From Adhaeribacter aerolatus (GTDB lineage: Bacteria > Bacteroidota > Bacteroidia > Cytophagales > Hymenobacteraceae): a stretch of DNA of 64,000 bases. Where the stretch lies: assembly GCF_007991635.1 (NCBI RefSeq), contig NZ_BJYS01000001.1:416626-480625 (forward strand), in the 5' to 3' direction. The translations under genes and the position numbers were made by a program. Shown here piece by piece: positions 33,591 through 42,969 of the stretch (the first letter of the stretch is position 1; each line of letters opens with the position of its first letter). Under the pieces are notes generated by a model. That model searched no databases. It was not told where the DNA came from and was given only the letters and a program-made list of their open reading frames with translations.

Positions 33591-34811
33591 TTATTGCTTA
33601 GCAGGTTCCTTCAAAGACTGGAACCATGGAATAACTGATTTTAACATAGGCTCGATGCTGCTGCCGTGGGTTCCGCCCTGAATCGGAATAAACTCCAGGT
33701 TTTTAGCCCCGGCGGCCACAAATTTATCGTAGGAGTTCTTCGAGTTCTGGTAAAACACCACCGCATCGGCCGTGCCCTGGTATATTTTAGTGGGGCTTTG
33801 GGGTACCCAGTTCGTTACAATACTGTTATCTACCAAAGCTTTTTTCAGCGTTAACTCGCCATCTTCCTTTTTCAGGTTAGCGAAGAATTCCGCATTAAAT
33901 AATTTTTCGGGTTCTTTGGGCAAAGCCCGGTTAATGGTGCCGGCACTGGCAGTCCCGTTAAATAAGCTAGGCATTTGCGAGGCATACGGCTCTTTAAACA
34001 ATTCGGTTAAAGGGCGGTTCCAGCCGTTGGCCGAATTAAAAGCCTGCAGAATAAAAGCCAGGTAAGATGGGTTCGGATAGGGTTTACCCGATTTAACTTC
34101 GGCCAGCATATCGGCTAAATCGTAACCACCGGCGCCAGAAGCCGAGGCGGTAACCGTTAGCTTATGGCTGGGGTTGGTTTCAATTTCTTTTTGTGCGGCC
34201 AGGGTTACATAACCACCTTCAGAATAGCCTACCAGAAACAACTGATCGTTCAAAGTTAGGGCATTCTTTTTGGCGTACGACTTAGCAGCTTTTATCAGGT
34301 CGATTACCGCTAGTGCCGAATATTGCTGGTTGTAGTACGGGTGAAAAATATCTTTGCTCACGCCGTAGCCAATATAATCCGGTATTACCGTCAGGTAACC
34401 AGCCGAAGCGAATAACTCAAAACCCGAAAAGGCAGCGGGGAAATTAGTAGGCGCATCTTGCTGCTCGAAAGTAGTGCCATGATGACCCGATAAAACAGGC
34501 ATGGCCCCGATTACGTTTTTAGGCACACACATCAGGCCGGAAGCCTTTATTTCTTTGCCCTGGTAGGTAGTCAGGTAGGTTACGTGGTATACCTGAATAT
34601 CGTTTTTAATGTCATTTTTAATACCCGGATATCCCCGGTTGTCGGCCATTGCCTGTAAAATGGCCTGGGGTAATTCGGTTAAAAGTTTGGCTGTTACTAA
34701 GTGGTCCTTTTCGGGGGCGGGTGCAACTGCTTTTGCTTCTTCGCGTTGGCACCCGGTACTTACAAAAAGCCAGAGCAGCAGCAACCACGATAATATTATA
34801 TTTTTCTTCAC
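33591..34811 (-). CDS. Alpha/beta-hydrolase lipoprotein (secretory-lipase-like)
   Basis: A GTG start gives MKKNIILSWLLLLWLFVSTG then Cys21, a lipoprotein signal peptide. The mature protein shows an alpha/beta-hydrolase core: the oxyanion-region VLSGHHGTTF and nucleophile elbow GYSEGG with Ser197. The likely catalytic Asp is in TADAVV and the His in GGTHGSSIEP. The layout resembles the secretory lipase/cutinase-like esterases. It is expected at the outer or inner membrane facing the periplasm or surface. Substrate is unknown. Confidence 0.88.
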   Translation of the reverse strand: MKKNIILSWLLLLWLFVSTGCQREEAKAVAPAPEKDHLVTAKLLTELPQAILQAMADNRGYPGIKNDIKNDIQVYHVTYLTTYQGKEIKASGLMCVPKNVIGAMPVLSGHHGTTFEQQDAPTNFPAAFSGFELFASAGYLTVIPDYIGYGVSKDIFHPYYNQQYSALAVIDLIKAAKSYAKKNALTLNDQLFLVGYSEGGYVTLAAQKEIETNPSHKLTVTASASGAGGYDLADMLAEVKSGKPYPNPSYLAFILQAFNSANGWNRPLTELFKEPYASQMPSLFNGTASAGTINRALPKEPEKLFNAEFFANLKKEDGELTLKKALVDNSIVTNWVPQSPTKIYQGTADAVVFYQNSKNSYDKFVAAGAKNLEFIPIQGGTHGSSIEPMLKSVIPWFQSLKEPAKQ

Positions 34812-34959
34812 GATTTTCGGATTAATTTTTATTCGGAATAAATAGAATAGCTATAAGTTTAAACCGAATAAAAGCTTATAAGTTCCCGCGAAAAAACAAC
34901 TAACCCGAAATTTTATTAGGCGCTAAAAATAAGTCTGGAGAATGTGCTTTAAAGGTATT

Positions 34960-35535
34960 TTACAGCCTTGAAGTAGCGGCCATTGGTGCTCCAAATTTAT
35001 GCGCCTCTACCCGCGCTTTGCCTTTGGGCGATACCGTTAGCTTAAAAATATTATCGTAATCGCTGTCCGTAATTTCTGATATCGGTTTTTTAGCGCCAAA
35101 AGCTTCTATGATGGGCAGTACCGTGTTGGAGTGACCAACCACTACTACCGTTTTGCCTTTATATTCCGCCAGTATTTTATCGCGGAGCAAAGTATAAGCA
35201 TGTGATTCGTAAAACTGAATAGGGCGGCCCTGGGCTAGTGGCGTTATGGTTTGCTGGTTTCGCTTATAAGGTGTTGAGAAAAAGGCATCAACTTTTACAT
35301 CTTCCAGATAAGCCTTTAAAGCCAGTGCTCTTTTTCGGCCGGCATCTGTTAATTCCGGATCCTGGTCGTTGGAGTTACGGGTGTCTTTTTCAGCGTGCCT
35401 GACCACGTAAACCGTAGTAGTTCCGGCCTGCACTGTTGCCAGTTCACGGCTGATTTTTTCTTTACCAGACTGCCGGGCATCCAGATTAAGGTACCCTGTT
35501 ACTATTAAAACAAAAAGGAGCAAATAACGACCCAT
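34960..35535 (-). CDS. Secreted histidine phosphatase superfamily protein
   Basis: The 191-residue protein has a short signal peptide (MGRYLLLFVLIVTGYLNLDA) and the RHG-type motif VVRHAEKD with catalytic His47. The phosphate-pocket Arg follows in the KRNQQT segment, and the second His is in VVVVGHSNTV. SixA/PhoE-like small phosphatases share this arrangement. Exported forms often act as extracytoplasmic phosphomonoesterases. It sits between two other exported hydrolases on the same strand but each has its own spacer. Confidence 0.9.
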   Translation of the reverse strand: MGRYLLLFVLIVTGYLNLDARQSGKEKISRELATVQAGTTTVYVVRHAEKDTRNSNDQDPELTDAGRKRALALKAYLEDVKVDAFFSTPYKRNQQTITPLAQGRPIQFYESHAYTLLRDKILAEYKGKTVVVVGHSNTVLPIIEAFGAKKPISEITDSDYDNIFKLTVSPKGKARVEAHKFGAPMAATSRL

Positions 35536-35688
35536 CGTAGCAAAATAGTAGATTTGGGTTATAAGCTACTTATTTTCGGGTTAAAACCATAACAATTATT
35601 TAATAATTAATTTCAGCTACCTGGTTGTACCACTATAACAAGCACTTTTAAGAAATTACTTTTAGCTAAAAACACACCCGAATGCTTC

Positions 35689-36765
35689 TTATTTTACATT
35701 CGCGAGGCGGGCATAAATTTCCAGCATACCGGCCTGGTCTATTAATGTTTTCTCCCGTTTTTTGCCCAGCAGGTTTTTACTATCGCGTTCCTGTTGCCAT
35801 ACTCGTTCGGCATCATCTATAATAAACTGTAATCTTTTTTTGTTTTTATCTACTTCATACAAGGCCAGATACCCCCGCAGAAACACGGCATTAAACCAGT
35901 AATGGTCGGGCAATTTGTTTTTCCGGTAAAAATGCTTTTCAGCGGCCTGCGCAATCCGTTGTGCTTCCTGCAGGTATTTTTTATTTTTAGTAAGGGTATA
36001 CAGCATTACGTTCGATTGCAGCATGGTACCGGTATTGTAAGTATAGGTCGCCGAGTCAATTTTCAGGCTGGGCAGTTTTACCGCATCGTAATAAACGCCT
36101 TCCGGCGCCAGCAGGTACTTGTTTGTCCAGGCGTATAATTCCTGCGCGGTTTCTAAATATCTCTTTTGCTTCGTGGCCTGGTATAGCTGTAAAGCCAGGA
36201 TAATGCCGGGGCCATTCGAACAGGTATTTTTAGTGGTTTTATCATTTTCGCGCCAGTACAAACCACCACCAGAGGCCGAATCGTACCCCGTCATCATAAA
36301 CCGGTAAATCTCCCCTGCCAAATCCAGGTACTTTTTATCTTTTGTGCGGGCATAAGCATCCATGTAGGCAATGCCAATCCATTGGTTATCGTCGATGTAG
36401 CGGGTATCAACTTTGGCTTTGGCAATTACGGCCTGGTAACCCGGCGCAGGCGGGGTAGTATTGTAATATTGCTGAATAGCTTTCATTACCGGTTCCATAT
36501 ATTTTTTAGCTGGTTCCAGGCGCTCCATTTCGTTGGCGGCCTGAATTAAACCGCATAAAGGCCATAAGTACGAGTAAGGGTTGTCGTTCTTACTTTTATC
36601 GTTGGTCTCCATAAATAATCCGGCGGCTGGATTGTAAAATTCTTTATAAATATTATCGTGTATGATTTTTATCCGGCCTTTGTAATCAGGCTGCGCCTGC
36701 AGGGTACCAATCAGGAAGAGACAAAAGGACAGGAAAGGCAATATTCTTTTCATAATAAATTTCAT
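35689..36765 (-). CDS. Secreted glycoside hydrolase family 76-like protein
   Basis: The signal peptide MKRILPFLSFCLFLIGTLQAQ starts at Met5 (36753), a likely true start; 36765 is the longer alternative. The mature protein shows the repeated helical hairpins of an alpha6/alpha6 barrel (PYSYLWPLCGLIQA, IAYMDAYARTKDKKYLDLA, GPGIILALQLYQATKQKRYL). The paired Asp125-Asp126 (longer numbering) in RYIDDNQWIG matches the catalytic Asp-Asp of GH76 alpha-1,6-mannanases. GGLYWRE is also typical. It probably cleaves alpha-mannan-type glycans in the periplasm or outside. Substrate specificity is inferred from family. Confidence 0.88.
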   Translation of the reverse strand: MKFIMKRILPFLSFCLFLIGTLQAQPDYKGRIKIIHDNIYKEFYNPAAGLFMETNDKSKNDNPYSYLWPLCGLIQAANEMERLEPAKKYMEPVMKAIQQYYNTTPPAPGYQAVIAKAKVDTRYIDDNQWIGIAYMDAYARTKDKKYLDLAGEIYRFMMTGYDSASGGGLYWRENDKTTKNTCSNGPGIILALQLYQATKQKRYLETAQELYAWTNKYLLAPEGVYYDAVKLPSLKIDSATYTYNTGTMLQSNVMLYTLTKNKKYLQEAQRIAQAAEKHFYRKNKLPDHYWFNAVFLRGYLALYEVDKNKKRLQFIIDDAERVWQQERDSKNLLGKKREKTLIDQAGMLEIYARLANVK

Positions 36766-36984
36766 CTACCAAATGGTAAATTAAGCTGTTTCGGGTTAAA
36801 TACATGGTGTTTCTTTGAAAAAAAGCGAGGCGGGTTAAAACCACATTTGCCTAGCTCAACTTCTCCGCCTTTCCTTTCGCGCAGCAATTTCTTGCATGGC
36901 CAAATGGCACTACTCATCTTACCCTAAGTTATTTTAGCAGCGCTAACTTTTAAGGCAGAAATTTTAACCTTCCGGCGGTTCGCT

Positions 36985-36992
36985 TATCTTTG
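36985..36992 (+). promoter_or_regulatory. -7 box abutting the hemE start codon
   Basis: TATCTTTG ends 4 bases before the hemE ATG. If transcription starts 4-7 bases past the box, as in this phylum, the mRNA would begin at or within the start codon. No TTG was seen at the expected -33 position. Confidence 0.5.
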
Positions 36993-36996
36993 CAGG

Positions 36997-38034
36997 ATGC
37001 AGCTAAAAAACGATTTGCTTTTACGCGCCGCCCGCGGCGAAAAAACAGAACGCACGCCCGTATGGCTCATGCGCCAGGCCGGACGCATTTTACCCGAGTA
37101 CCGCGCGGTGCGCAGCAGTGTAAGTGGTTTTAAAGAACTGGCCGAAACGCCCGAACTGGCCGCCGAGGTAACCATTCAGCCGGTTGATATTCTGGATGTA
37201 GATGCCGCTATTATTTTCTCGGATATTCTGGTGGTACCCGAAGCCATGGGCTTGCCTTACGATATGATTGAGCAACGGGGCCCTTCTTTTCCGAAAACCA
37301 TCCAGAGTTTGGCCGATGTAGAAGAACTGCGGTCGGTGGATGCGCACCTGGAACTGGAATACGTATACGAAGCTATCCGGATTACGAAAAAAGCCCTGAA
37401 TGGCCGGGTGCCGCTGCTGGGTTTTGCCGGCGCTCCCTGGACTATTCTGGCTTATATGGTGGAAGGGCACGGCTCTAAAACCTTCTCCAAAGCCCGTAAA
37501 ATGCTTTATACCGAGCCCCAACTGGCCCACCTGCTGCTGCAGAAAATAACCGAAACCACTATTAAATATTTAAAAGCCCAGGTAGTGGCCGGAGCCAACC
37601 TGGTGCAAATATTCGATTCTTGGGCAGGCATTCTTTCGCCGGCCCAATACCGCGAGTTTTCCGGACCATATATTAACCAGATTTGCGCTGCCATTACCGA
37701 AGTACCGGTTACTGTATTTGCCAAAGGTGCCTTTTTTGCCTTGCCGGATTTTGCTAATTACCCTTGCAGCGTCGTTGGCCTGGACTGGAATATGGATATT
37801 GCTACGTCGCGGCAAGCCGTTGGCCCAGATAAATCCTTGCAAGGCAACCTGGATCCGTGTGCCCTGTACGGCTCTTTCGACCAGATTAAAGCCGAAACCC
37901 ACAAAATGCTGCAGGCATTTGGCCCCGACCGGCACATTGCTAACTTAGGCCATGGTGTTTACCCGGACACGGCGCCGGATAAAGTTCGGTGCTTTGTGGA
38001 AAGTGTTAAAGAATACCGGCATCAACCTGAGTAA
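36997..38034 (+). CDS. hemE: Uroporphyrinogen decarboxylase
   Basis: HemE removes four carboxyl groups from uroporphyrinogen III to give coproporphyrinogen III in the cytosol. The 345-residue protein begins [26 protein letters not shown] (from residue 4), the family N-terminal signature with the substrate Arg residues. The motifs FSDILV and GFAGAPWT follow, with FDSWAG and GNLDP further on. The N-terminal signature fixes the start at 36997. It opens a rightward housekeeping run. Confidence 0.97.
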   Translation: MQLKNDLLLRAARGEKTERTPVWLMRQAGRILPEYRAVRSSVSGFKELAETPELAAEVTIQPVDILDVDAAIIFSDILVVPEAMGLPYDMIEQRGPSFPKTIQSLADVEELRSVDAHLELEYVYEAIRITKKALNGRVPLLGFAGAPWTILAYMVEGHGSKTFSKARKMLYTEPQLAHLLLQKITETTIKYLKAQVVAGANLVQIFDSWAGILSPAQYREFSGPYINQICAAITEVPVTVFAKGAFFALPDFANYPCSVVGLDWNMDIATSRQAVGPDKSLQGNLDPCALYGSFDQIKAETHKMLQAFGPDRHIANLGHGVYPDTAPDKVRCFVESVKEYRHQPE

Positions 38035-38127
38035 TGGCAATAGCTGTTATTAACAGCGGTATAAATTTGAATCAAACCAAAACCTAATGATTCCGGTACA
38101 ATACGCTTTATCTAAGCTAATATTTTC

Positions 38128-38688
38128 ATGCACGACGAACACGTTAATCCTTGGCAAACGCTCTCTACACAATCTGTTTACGATAACCCCTGGATTAGCG
38201 TACGCGAAGACCAGGTCATAAACCCCAAAGGGGGCCGGGGTATTTACGGGGTGGTGCACATGAAAAACAAAGCTATTGGCATTATTCCTATTGATGCCGA
38301 GGGCAATACTTACCTGATTGGGCAATACCGCTATGCGCTGAATGAATATTCCTGGGAAATACCCATGGGCGGTGGCTTAATCGAAATTGATTTGCTCGAA
38401 TCGGCGAAGCGGGAACTGAAAGAAGAGACCGGCTTTACGGCCCAACGCTGGACGAATATTGCCCGATTGCATACCTCCAACTCCGTTACCGACGAAGAAG
38501 GCTTTGTTTTTCTGGCCGAGGATTTAATAGCCGGCGAAACCGAATTTGAAGAAACCGAAGACCTCAAAATAAAAAAACTGCCTTTTGCCAAAGCCGTGCA
38601 GATGGTAATGAATAACGAAATTACCGACTGCATCAGCGTGGCCGGTATCTTAAAAGCCCATAAAATACTACGCGAGCGGCACCCGTAA
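38128..38688 (+). CDS. NUDIX hydrolase, ADP-ribose pyrophosphatase-like
   Basis: The 186-residue protein has the Nudix box at residues 82-104 (GGLIEIDLLESAKRELKEET), containing the REx2EE core that binds divalent metal. The sequence before it (YLIGQYRYALNEYSWEIPMG) is typical of ADP-ribose or nucleotide-sugar pyrophosphatases. It lies 93 bases after hemE. Substrate is inferred from family only. Confidence 0.92.
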   Translation: MHDEHVNPWQTLSTQSVYDNPWISVREDQVINPKGGRGIYGVVHMKNKAIGIIPIDAEGNTYLIGQYRYALNEYSWEIPMGGGLIEIDLLESAKRELKEETGFTAQRWTNIARLHTSNSVTDEEGFVFLAEDLIAGETEFEETEDLKIKKLPFAKAVQMVMNNEITDCISVAGILKAHKILRERHP

Positions 38689-38751
38689 ACAGGCAAAAAG
38701 CCGCAACCTGGAATTTTTGGGCCTGACCTGTGGTTTTAACTACATTATTCC

Positions 38752-38759
38752 TATTTTTG
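38752..38759 (+). promoter_or_regulatory. -7 box upstream of the plsC-like gene
   Basis: TATTTTTG ends 6 bases before the ATG at 38766. This supports starting the acyltransferase at 38766 instead of the upstream GTG, which lies inside the promoter. A matching -33 was not seen. Confidence 0.45.
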
Positions 38760-38765
38760 AGGCTG

Positions 38766-39566
38766 ATGAGATTTGTAGTTGCGATATTCCGGAAAATTTA
38801 TGCTGCCTGGTGCGTGGTTTCTTTCCTGCTGCCGTTTTTCCTGTTTTATCCGCTTTTCCTGCTCTTTACCTCCCGCCCGGCCTGGTACCAATATGCGCAT
38901 ACCCTAAACCGGCTTTGGTCGGGTTTGCAGTTACGCTTGTACGGCCTGCCGGTTACGATTAAAGGTCGCGAGCACTTAAACTCCAACACCACTTACGTTT
39001 TTACGCCCAACCACAGCTCGTACATCGATATTCCGCTGCTGCTGCAAACTATACCGGGTTTTTTAAACTTTGTAGGCAAAGAAGGTCTGGCCAAAGTGCC
39101 TTTGTGGGGACCTATTTACAAAAAATTATACATTACCGTCGATCGGCGCAACCCGGTAAGCAGTGCGCGCTCATACATCCGTTCTAAAAGAACCGTAACC
39201 GAAGGCCGCAGCATTGTTATTTTTCCGGAAGGCACCATTGCCGAAACAGCCGGCGTAGAAATGCTGCCCTTTAAAGACGGACCTTTTAAATTAGCCATCG
39301 AAACCCAAACGCCACTGGTGCCCGTTACCATGCCGTTTAACCACATTTTTTTACCCGATGTAGATGGCAAATTTATTGTGCGGTGGCATCCGCTTAAAAT
39401 GATTATTCACGAACCCATTTCTACCGTAGGACTTACCCTGGCCGATTTGCCGGCCCTGAAAAATAAAACTTTTACCCTCATTCAAAACGAACTAACCAAA
39501 CACGTACATGAACATCGATATACAAACCATCCGGAACCTAGCACACTTAGCCCGTCTGGAATTTGA
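38766..39566 (+). CDS. plsC: 1-acyl-sn-glycerol-3-phosphate acyltransferase
   Basis: The enzyme transfers an acyl chain to lysophosphatidic acid at the inner membrane. The ATG at 38766 gives 266 residues with N-terminal hydrophobic helices (about 1-35). The PlsC motifs are NHSSYID (NHx4D; His83-Asp88), the VDRRN segment and FPEGTIAE. A GTG at 38730 would add 12 residues but overlaps the -7 box. The 3' end overlaps gatC by 59 bases, so the two are likely co-expressed. Confidence 0.92.
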   Translation: MRFVVAIFRKIYAAWCVVSFLLPFFLFYPLFLLFTSRPAWYQYAHTLNRLWSGLQLRLYGLPVTIKGREHLNSNTTYVFTPNHSSYIDIPLLLQTIPGFLNFVGKEGLAKVPLWGPIYKKLYITVDRRNPVSSARSYIRSKRTVTEGRSIVIFPEGTIAETAGVEMLPFKDGPFKLAIETQTPLVPVTMPFNHIFLPDVDGKFIVRWHPLKMIIHEPISTVGLTLADLPALKNKTFTLIQNELTKHVHEHRYTNHPEPSTLSPSGI

Positions 39567-39795
39567 CGAAACCAAAGAGCAGGAAATGATGCAGGACCTG
39601 AACAAGATTCTGGACTGGATGGATAAACTGCGCGAACTGGATACCTCGGCGGTAGAGCCTTTAACGCACCTGTCAGAAGAAGTAAATGTGCTGCGCGAAG
39701 ATATTGCCCATAATGCCATTTCCCACGAAGAAGGTTTGCGTAATGCTCCGAAAAAAGATTCCGATTATTTCAGGGTACCCAAAGTACTGGACTAA
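39508..39795 (+). CDS. gatC: Asp/Glu-tRNA amidotransferase subunit C
   Basis: GatC is the small subunit of the GatCAB complex that makes Gln-tRNA(Gln) or Asn-tRNA(Asn) from the misacylated precursors. The 95-residue protein has the family signature IRNLAHLARLEFDE near 8-21, the MQDLNKILDWMDKLRELDTS segment, and the C-terminal YFRVPKVLD. It overlaps the end of plsC out of frame. gatA and gatB are not in the window. Confidence 0.94.
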   Translation: MNIDIQTIRNLAHLARLEFDETKEQEMMQDLNKILDWMDKLRELDTSAVEPLTHLSEEVNVLREDIAHNAISHEEGLRNAPKKDSDYFRVPKVLD

Positions 39796-39823
39796 TATTC
39801 CGGAATAAGATTAACCAGCTTAG

Positions 39824-42800
39824 ATGAATATTTCTCTTTTTAGTAATGCCATGAATAAGGATACCCGGTATCCTTTTCTTTTTTTAGTATTTACCACCCT
39901 CGTAGCCTTGGTGGCGGCCATCTATTATTATTTTATTGGCGATGACCTGACGGTGCCCTGGGAAATAATTACCGAAGCCGAAGCCGTTAATTTACCCGTA
40001 GACCGCATTCAGGTGCTGCTACAGGAAATTCCGGTACAGCTGAAAGGGTTTGTTATTACCGAGCACTTTGAAGCCGGATTGCCGCGGCCCAATCTGGTAG
40101 CGGCTAACCTTTTCCTGGCTATTCTGGCCATTAGCCTTATATATTTCCTGGCACTCATCAGCACGTTCCGGCAGCTCGCCTTTTTTGCGGCCATTTTGCT
40201 GCTCATGCTGTTTTTAACCACCTTTAATTTCGATTTATTAGGCATTTTCGGCAGCCAGGAGCAATATTTATTAATTTCTATTATTACCCTGCTGGGTGGC
40301 ACCACTTTTTTGCTGCAGGCTTTTTTTACGCAGGTTACTTTTACCTGGCGATTAATCATTTTCACTTTCCTTGTAGCCGGTATTGGTATTTTTCTGTATG
40401 TCGTATCGCCACTTACGCCCAACCAGGTTACGCTGCACTTATTGCATTACAGTTCGGCGGGCGGTATCGTGGCCGCGCTGCTATTTATTTTCTGGGTTTC
40501 ATTCGAAAATATTCATGGGCTGCTCTGGTTTAATACCCAGGCCGAAAACCCGGCGCGCCGGTTTGGCTTGTGGCAGTTTTTGCTGATTTGCGGCCTGTAT
40601 TTATTTAACCTGATTCTGCTTTACGCCCGCATCGCCGACTTATTCAAAGTAGAAATTTTGCTGCTCAATAGTTTCCTCATTTTGCTGTTTTCGGCCTTTA
40701 TTGGTTTCTGGGGTACGCAGCGGCGGGAAAAGGTGTACGAGAACTGGTTGTCTTTTCAGAACGGCGCTGCTATGCTGTACCTGGTACTGGCGGCTATTAC
40801 TTTCCTGAGCATCGGCTATGCCTTTGCCACCGCCAACGATGCGCTGGCCCGCACCTTTACGGACCTCATTGTTTACACCCATTTGGCTTACGGACTTATT
40901 TTCCTGGTTTATATTCTCATTAATTTCGGGCGGCTGATAAACCAGCGGCTGCGGGTATACCGGGTGGTATTTCAACCTACTGTTATACCGTTTTACACGG
41001 TATATATCATGGGTACCATTTTACTCGTGGCTCTTTTATTCCGGACCAATTATGCTACTTACGACCGGGCCGTAGCCGGCTATTATAATTACCTGGGCGA
41101 TTTTTACAAAGCGACCGACAGCGATATTCTGGCGCTGAAGTTTTATTCGGAAAGCAGCGTTTATGAGCACAACAACGTAAAAGCAGCTTATGCCCAATCG
41201 GCCATTTACCGCGAAAAAGAGTATGTACAAAGCGAAATAAACCAGCTAAATGAAGCTTTAAAACTTTATCCCAACCCCAAATTATATATCCGCCTCGCCA
41301 ATAAATATCCCGATCGGCAACATTTCTTTAACCGCATGTTTTCTTTAAAAGAAGGGCTGCGCAAATTCCCAAACAATGTACCGCTTTTAAATAACCAGGC
41401 CTTGGTTTACGCTTCTATCCCCATGGTCGATTCGGCAGATTATTTCTTTGACCAGGCTGTGGCACAAAACCAATGGGAAAGCACGATTACGAGTAATAAG
41501 CTGGCTTTTTACCTTTTGAGCGGGTTGGGCAAACAAGCCATAGCGCTGGCCCGGGAACAAGATGCCGTGCAACACCTGCCCCTGACCAGTAACCTGCTGC
41601 TGCTGGAAAGCTTTACAAAACAAAAGCTAAAGACCGAAAACTTAACTTTACCTACTGCAAGAATATTAAGACCCGAAGATTTTACGGGCTTTTACCACGG
41701 CATCCTACAGAACCGGATCCCGGCAAATAAACAAGCGCTGGATAAAATAAACACCTACCTGGCCAGTGAAGAAAACCAGCAATACCACCTGGATTTAAAA
41801 CTGATGAAAGCCCTGGTGCAGCAGCGCCTGAACCAAACTTTGGCCGCCCGCACCACCCTCGAAAACCTGGCCGGTACCGAAGAAAATTATTCGGCTTACC
41901 TGCTGGATTTAATTGGCCTGCATTTGCTGGATCAGAAACTATACCGGGCGGCGGCCAACCACTTTGAGCAGGCGCAGGCCAAAGGCTTACCCGATGCGGC
42001 GTTGCACTACCTGTACGCACTGGCCTTCTTACCCGACCGGGCCACAGACGCATTGCTGCTAGCCGGCCAGTTAGCCGAATCGGAAAACCCGGCGGTGGCA
42101 GCCCAGGCCAACCAGCTAACTTTTTTAATGCAGGCCTCGCCGGCGCAGGTAGTAATTAACAACAGCGATACCGCTAAGGTACAGTACCTGCAGTTAAACC
42201 AATATAACAACAGCCTGACCGGCGAAGAATTTGCGGCCATTGCCAGTACGGTTAAAAACCCGGACCTGAAAAAATTAGCGCAGAAAAAATTGGCCGCTTA
42301 CCACGTGGCTTACCAGAACTGGCCCGCGGCCATGCAAACCCTGGAAATGCTGCTGCCCCAGTTAGATCAGGAAAACAAAGTATTATCGGAAGCAAACGTG
42401 CTGCAAGCCGAAATAATGCTGCAAAACAACCAGTTGCCGCAATTGGAAAAAGCTTTGTCGCGGATGTATTTCCAGGGACCGGACTTGCACCTGAAGAAAT
42501 ATTACCAGGCGGCTTTAGCCGAACGCACCGGCAAAATACAGGAGGCCGGTAAATATTACAACCAGGCCATTACGGCCATGCCTTACCACGTACCAGCTGT
42601 ACTGGCGGCCGCTAATTTTTTCAGCACCAAGGTATCGCGTAAAAACCAGGCTTACGATATTTTACTCAACAGCATTACCTACAATCCAAACGAGCCGGAA
42701 GTATATAAAGCTTATATTTTGCAAAGCGTAGAAGTAGGCTACGGCGGTTTCGCTGAAACCGCGCTGGAAGAACTGGCTAAACTAGTTTCGCCCACCGAGC

Positions 42801-42874
42801 TGACTGCTTTCCGGCAGGAATACGAAGCCAAAGTAAACCAAAGGCTGAATTCTTTAGGCATTGGTGGTCAGTAA
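39824..42874 (+). CDS. Large membrane protein with C-terminal TPR repeats
   Basis: The 1016-residue protein has about ten transmembrane helices in the first 410 residues (for example TRYPFLFLVFTTLVALVAA and VYIMGTILLVALLF). A long TPR-like helical solenoid follows from about 420 to the end (AGYYNYLGDFYKATDSDILA, AAYAQSAIYREKEYVQSEIN, YRAAANHFEQAQAKGLPDAA). The solenoid should face the periplasm or cytosol depending on the helix count. No enzyme motif is visible. It lies between gatC and a LolD-like ATPase, suggesting an envelope-related scaffold. The family is not recognised beyond this architecture. Confidence 0.8.
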   Translation: MNISLFSNAMNKDTRYPFLFLVFTTLVALVAAIYYYFIGDDLTVPWEIITEAEAVNLPVDRIQVLLQEIPVQLKGFVITEHFEAGLPRPNLVAANLFLAILAISLIYFLALISTFRQLAFFAAILLLMLFLTTFNFDLLGIFGSQEQYLLISIITLLGGTTFLLQAFFTQVTFTWRLIIFTFLVAGIGIFLYVVSPLTPNQVTLHLLHYSSAGGIVAALLFIFWVSFENIHGLLWFNTQAENPARRFGLWQFLLICGLYLFNLILLYARIADLFKVEILLLNSFLILLFSAFIGFWGTQRREKVYENWLSFQNGAAMLYLVLAAITFLSIGYAFATANDALARTFTDLIVYTHLAYGLIFLVYILINFGRLINQRLRVYRVVFQPTVIPFYTVYIMGTILLVALLFRTNYATYDRAVAGYYNYLGDFYKATDSDILALKFYSESSVYEHNNVKAAYAQSAIYREKEYVQSEINQLNEALKLYPNPKLYIRLANKYPDRQHFFNRMFSLKEGLRKFPNNVPLLNNQALVYASIPMVDSADYFFDQAVAQNQWESTITSNKLAFYLLSGLGKQAIALAREQDAVQHLPLTSNLLLLESFTKQKLKTENLTLPTARILRPEDFTGFYHGILQNRIPANKQALDKINTYLASEENQQYHLDLKLMKALVQQRLNQTLAARTTLENLAGTEENYSAYLLDLIGLHLLDQKLYRAAANHFEQAQAKGLPDAALHYLYALAFLPDRATDALLLAGQLAESENPAVAAQANQLTFLMQASPAQVVINNSDTAKVQYLQLNQYNNSLTGEEFAAIASTVKNPDLKKLAQKKLAAYHVAYQNWPAAMQTLEMLLPQLDQENKVLSEANVLQAEIMLQNNQLPQLEKALSRMYFQGPDLHLKKYYQAALAERTGKIQEAGKYYNQAITAMPYHVPAVLAAANFFSTKVSRKNQAYDILLNSITYNPNEPEVYKAYILQSVEVGYGGFAETALEELAKLVSPTELTAFRQEYEAKVNQRLNSLGIGGQ

Positions 42875-42969
42875 AAGGCAGTACCCAGCAGGCACCGGCA
42901 AGTTTTAGCCCGGTTTTTTTAACTTTAGAAGCTAAAACTGTATCTTGCAGAAAGTAACGGCTTTTAGCA

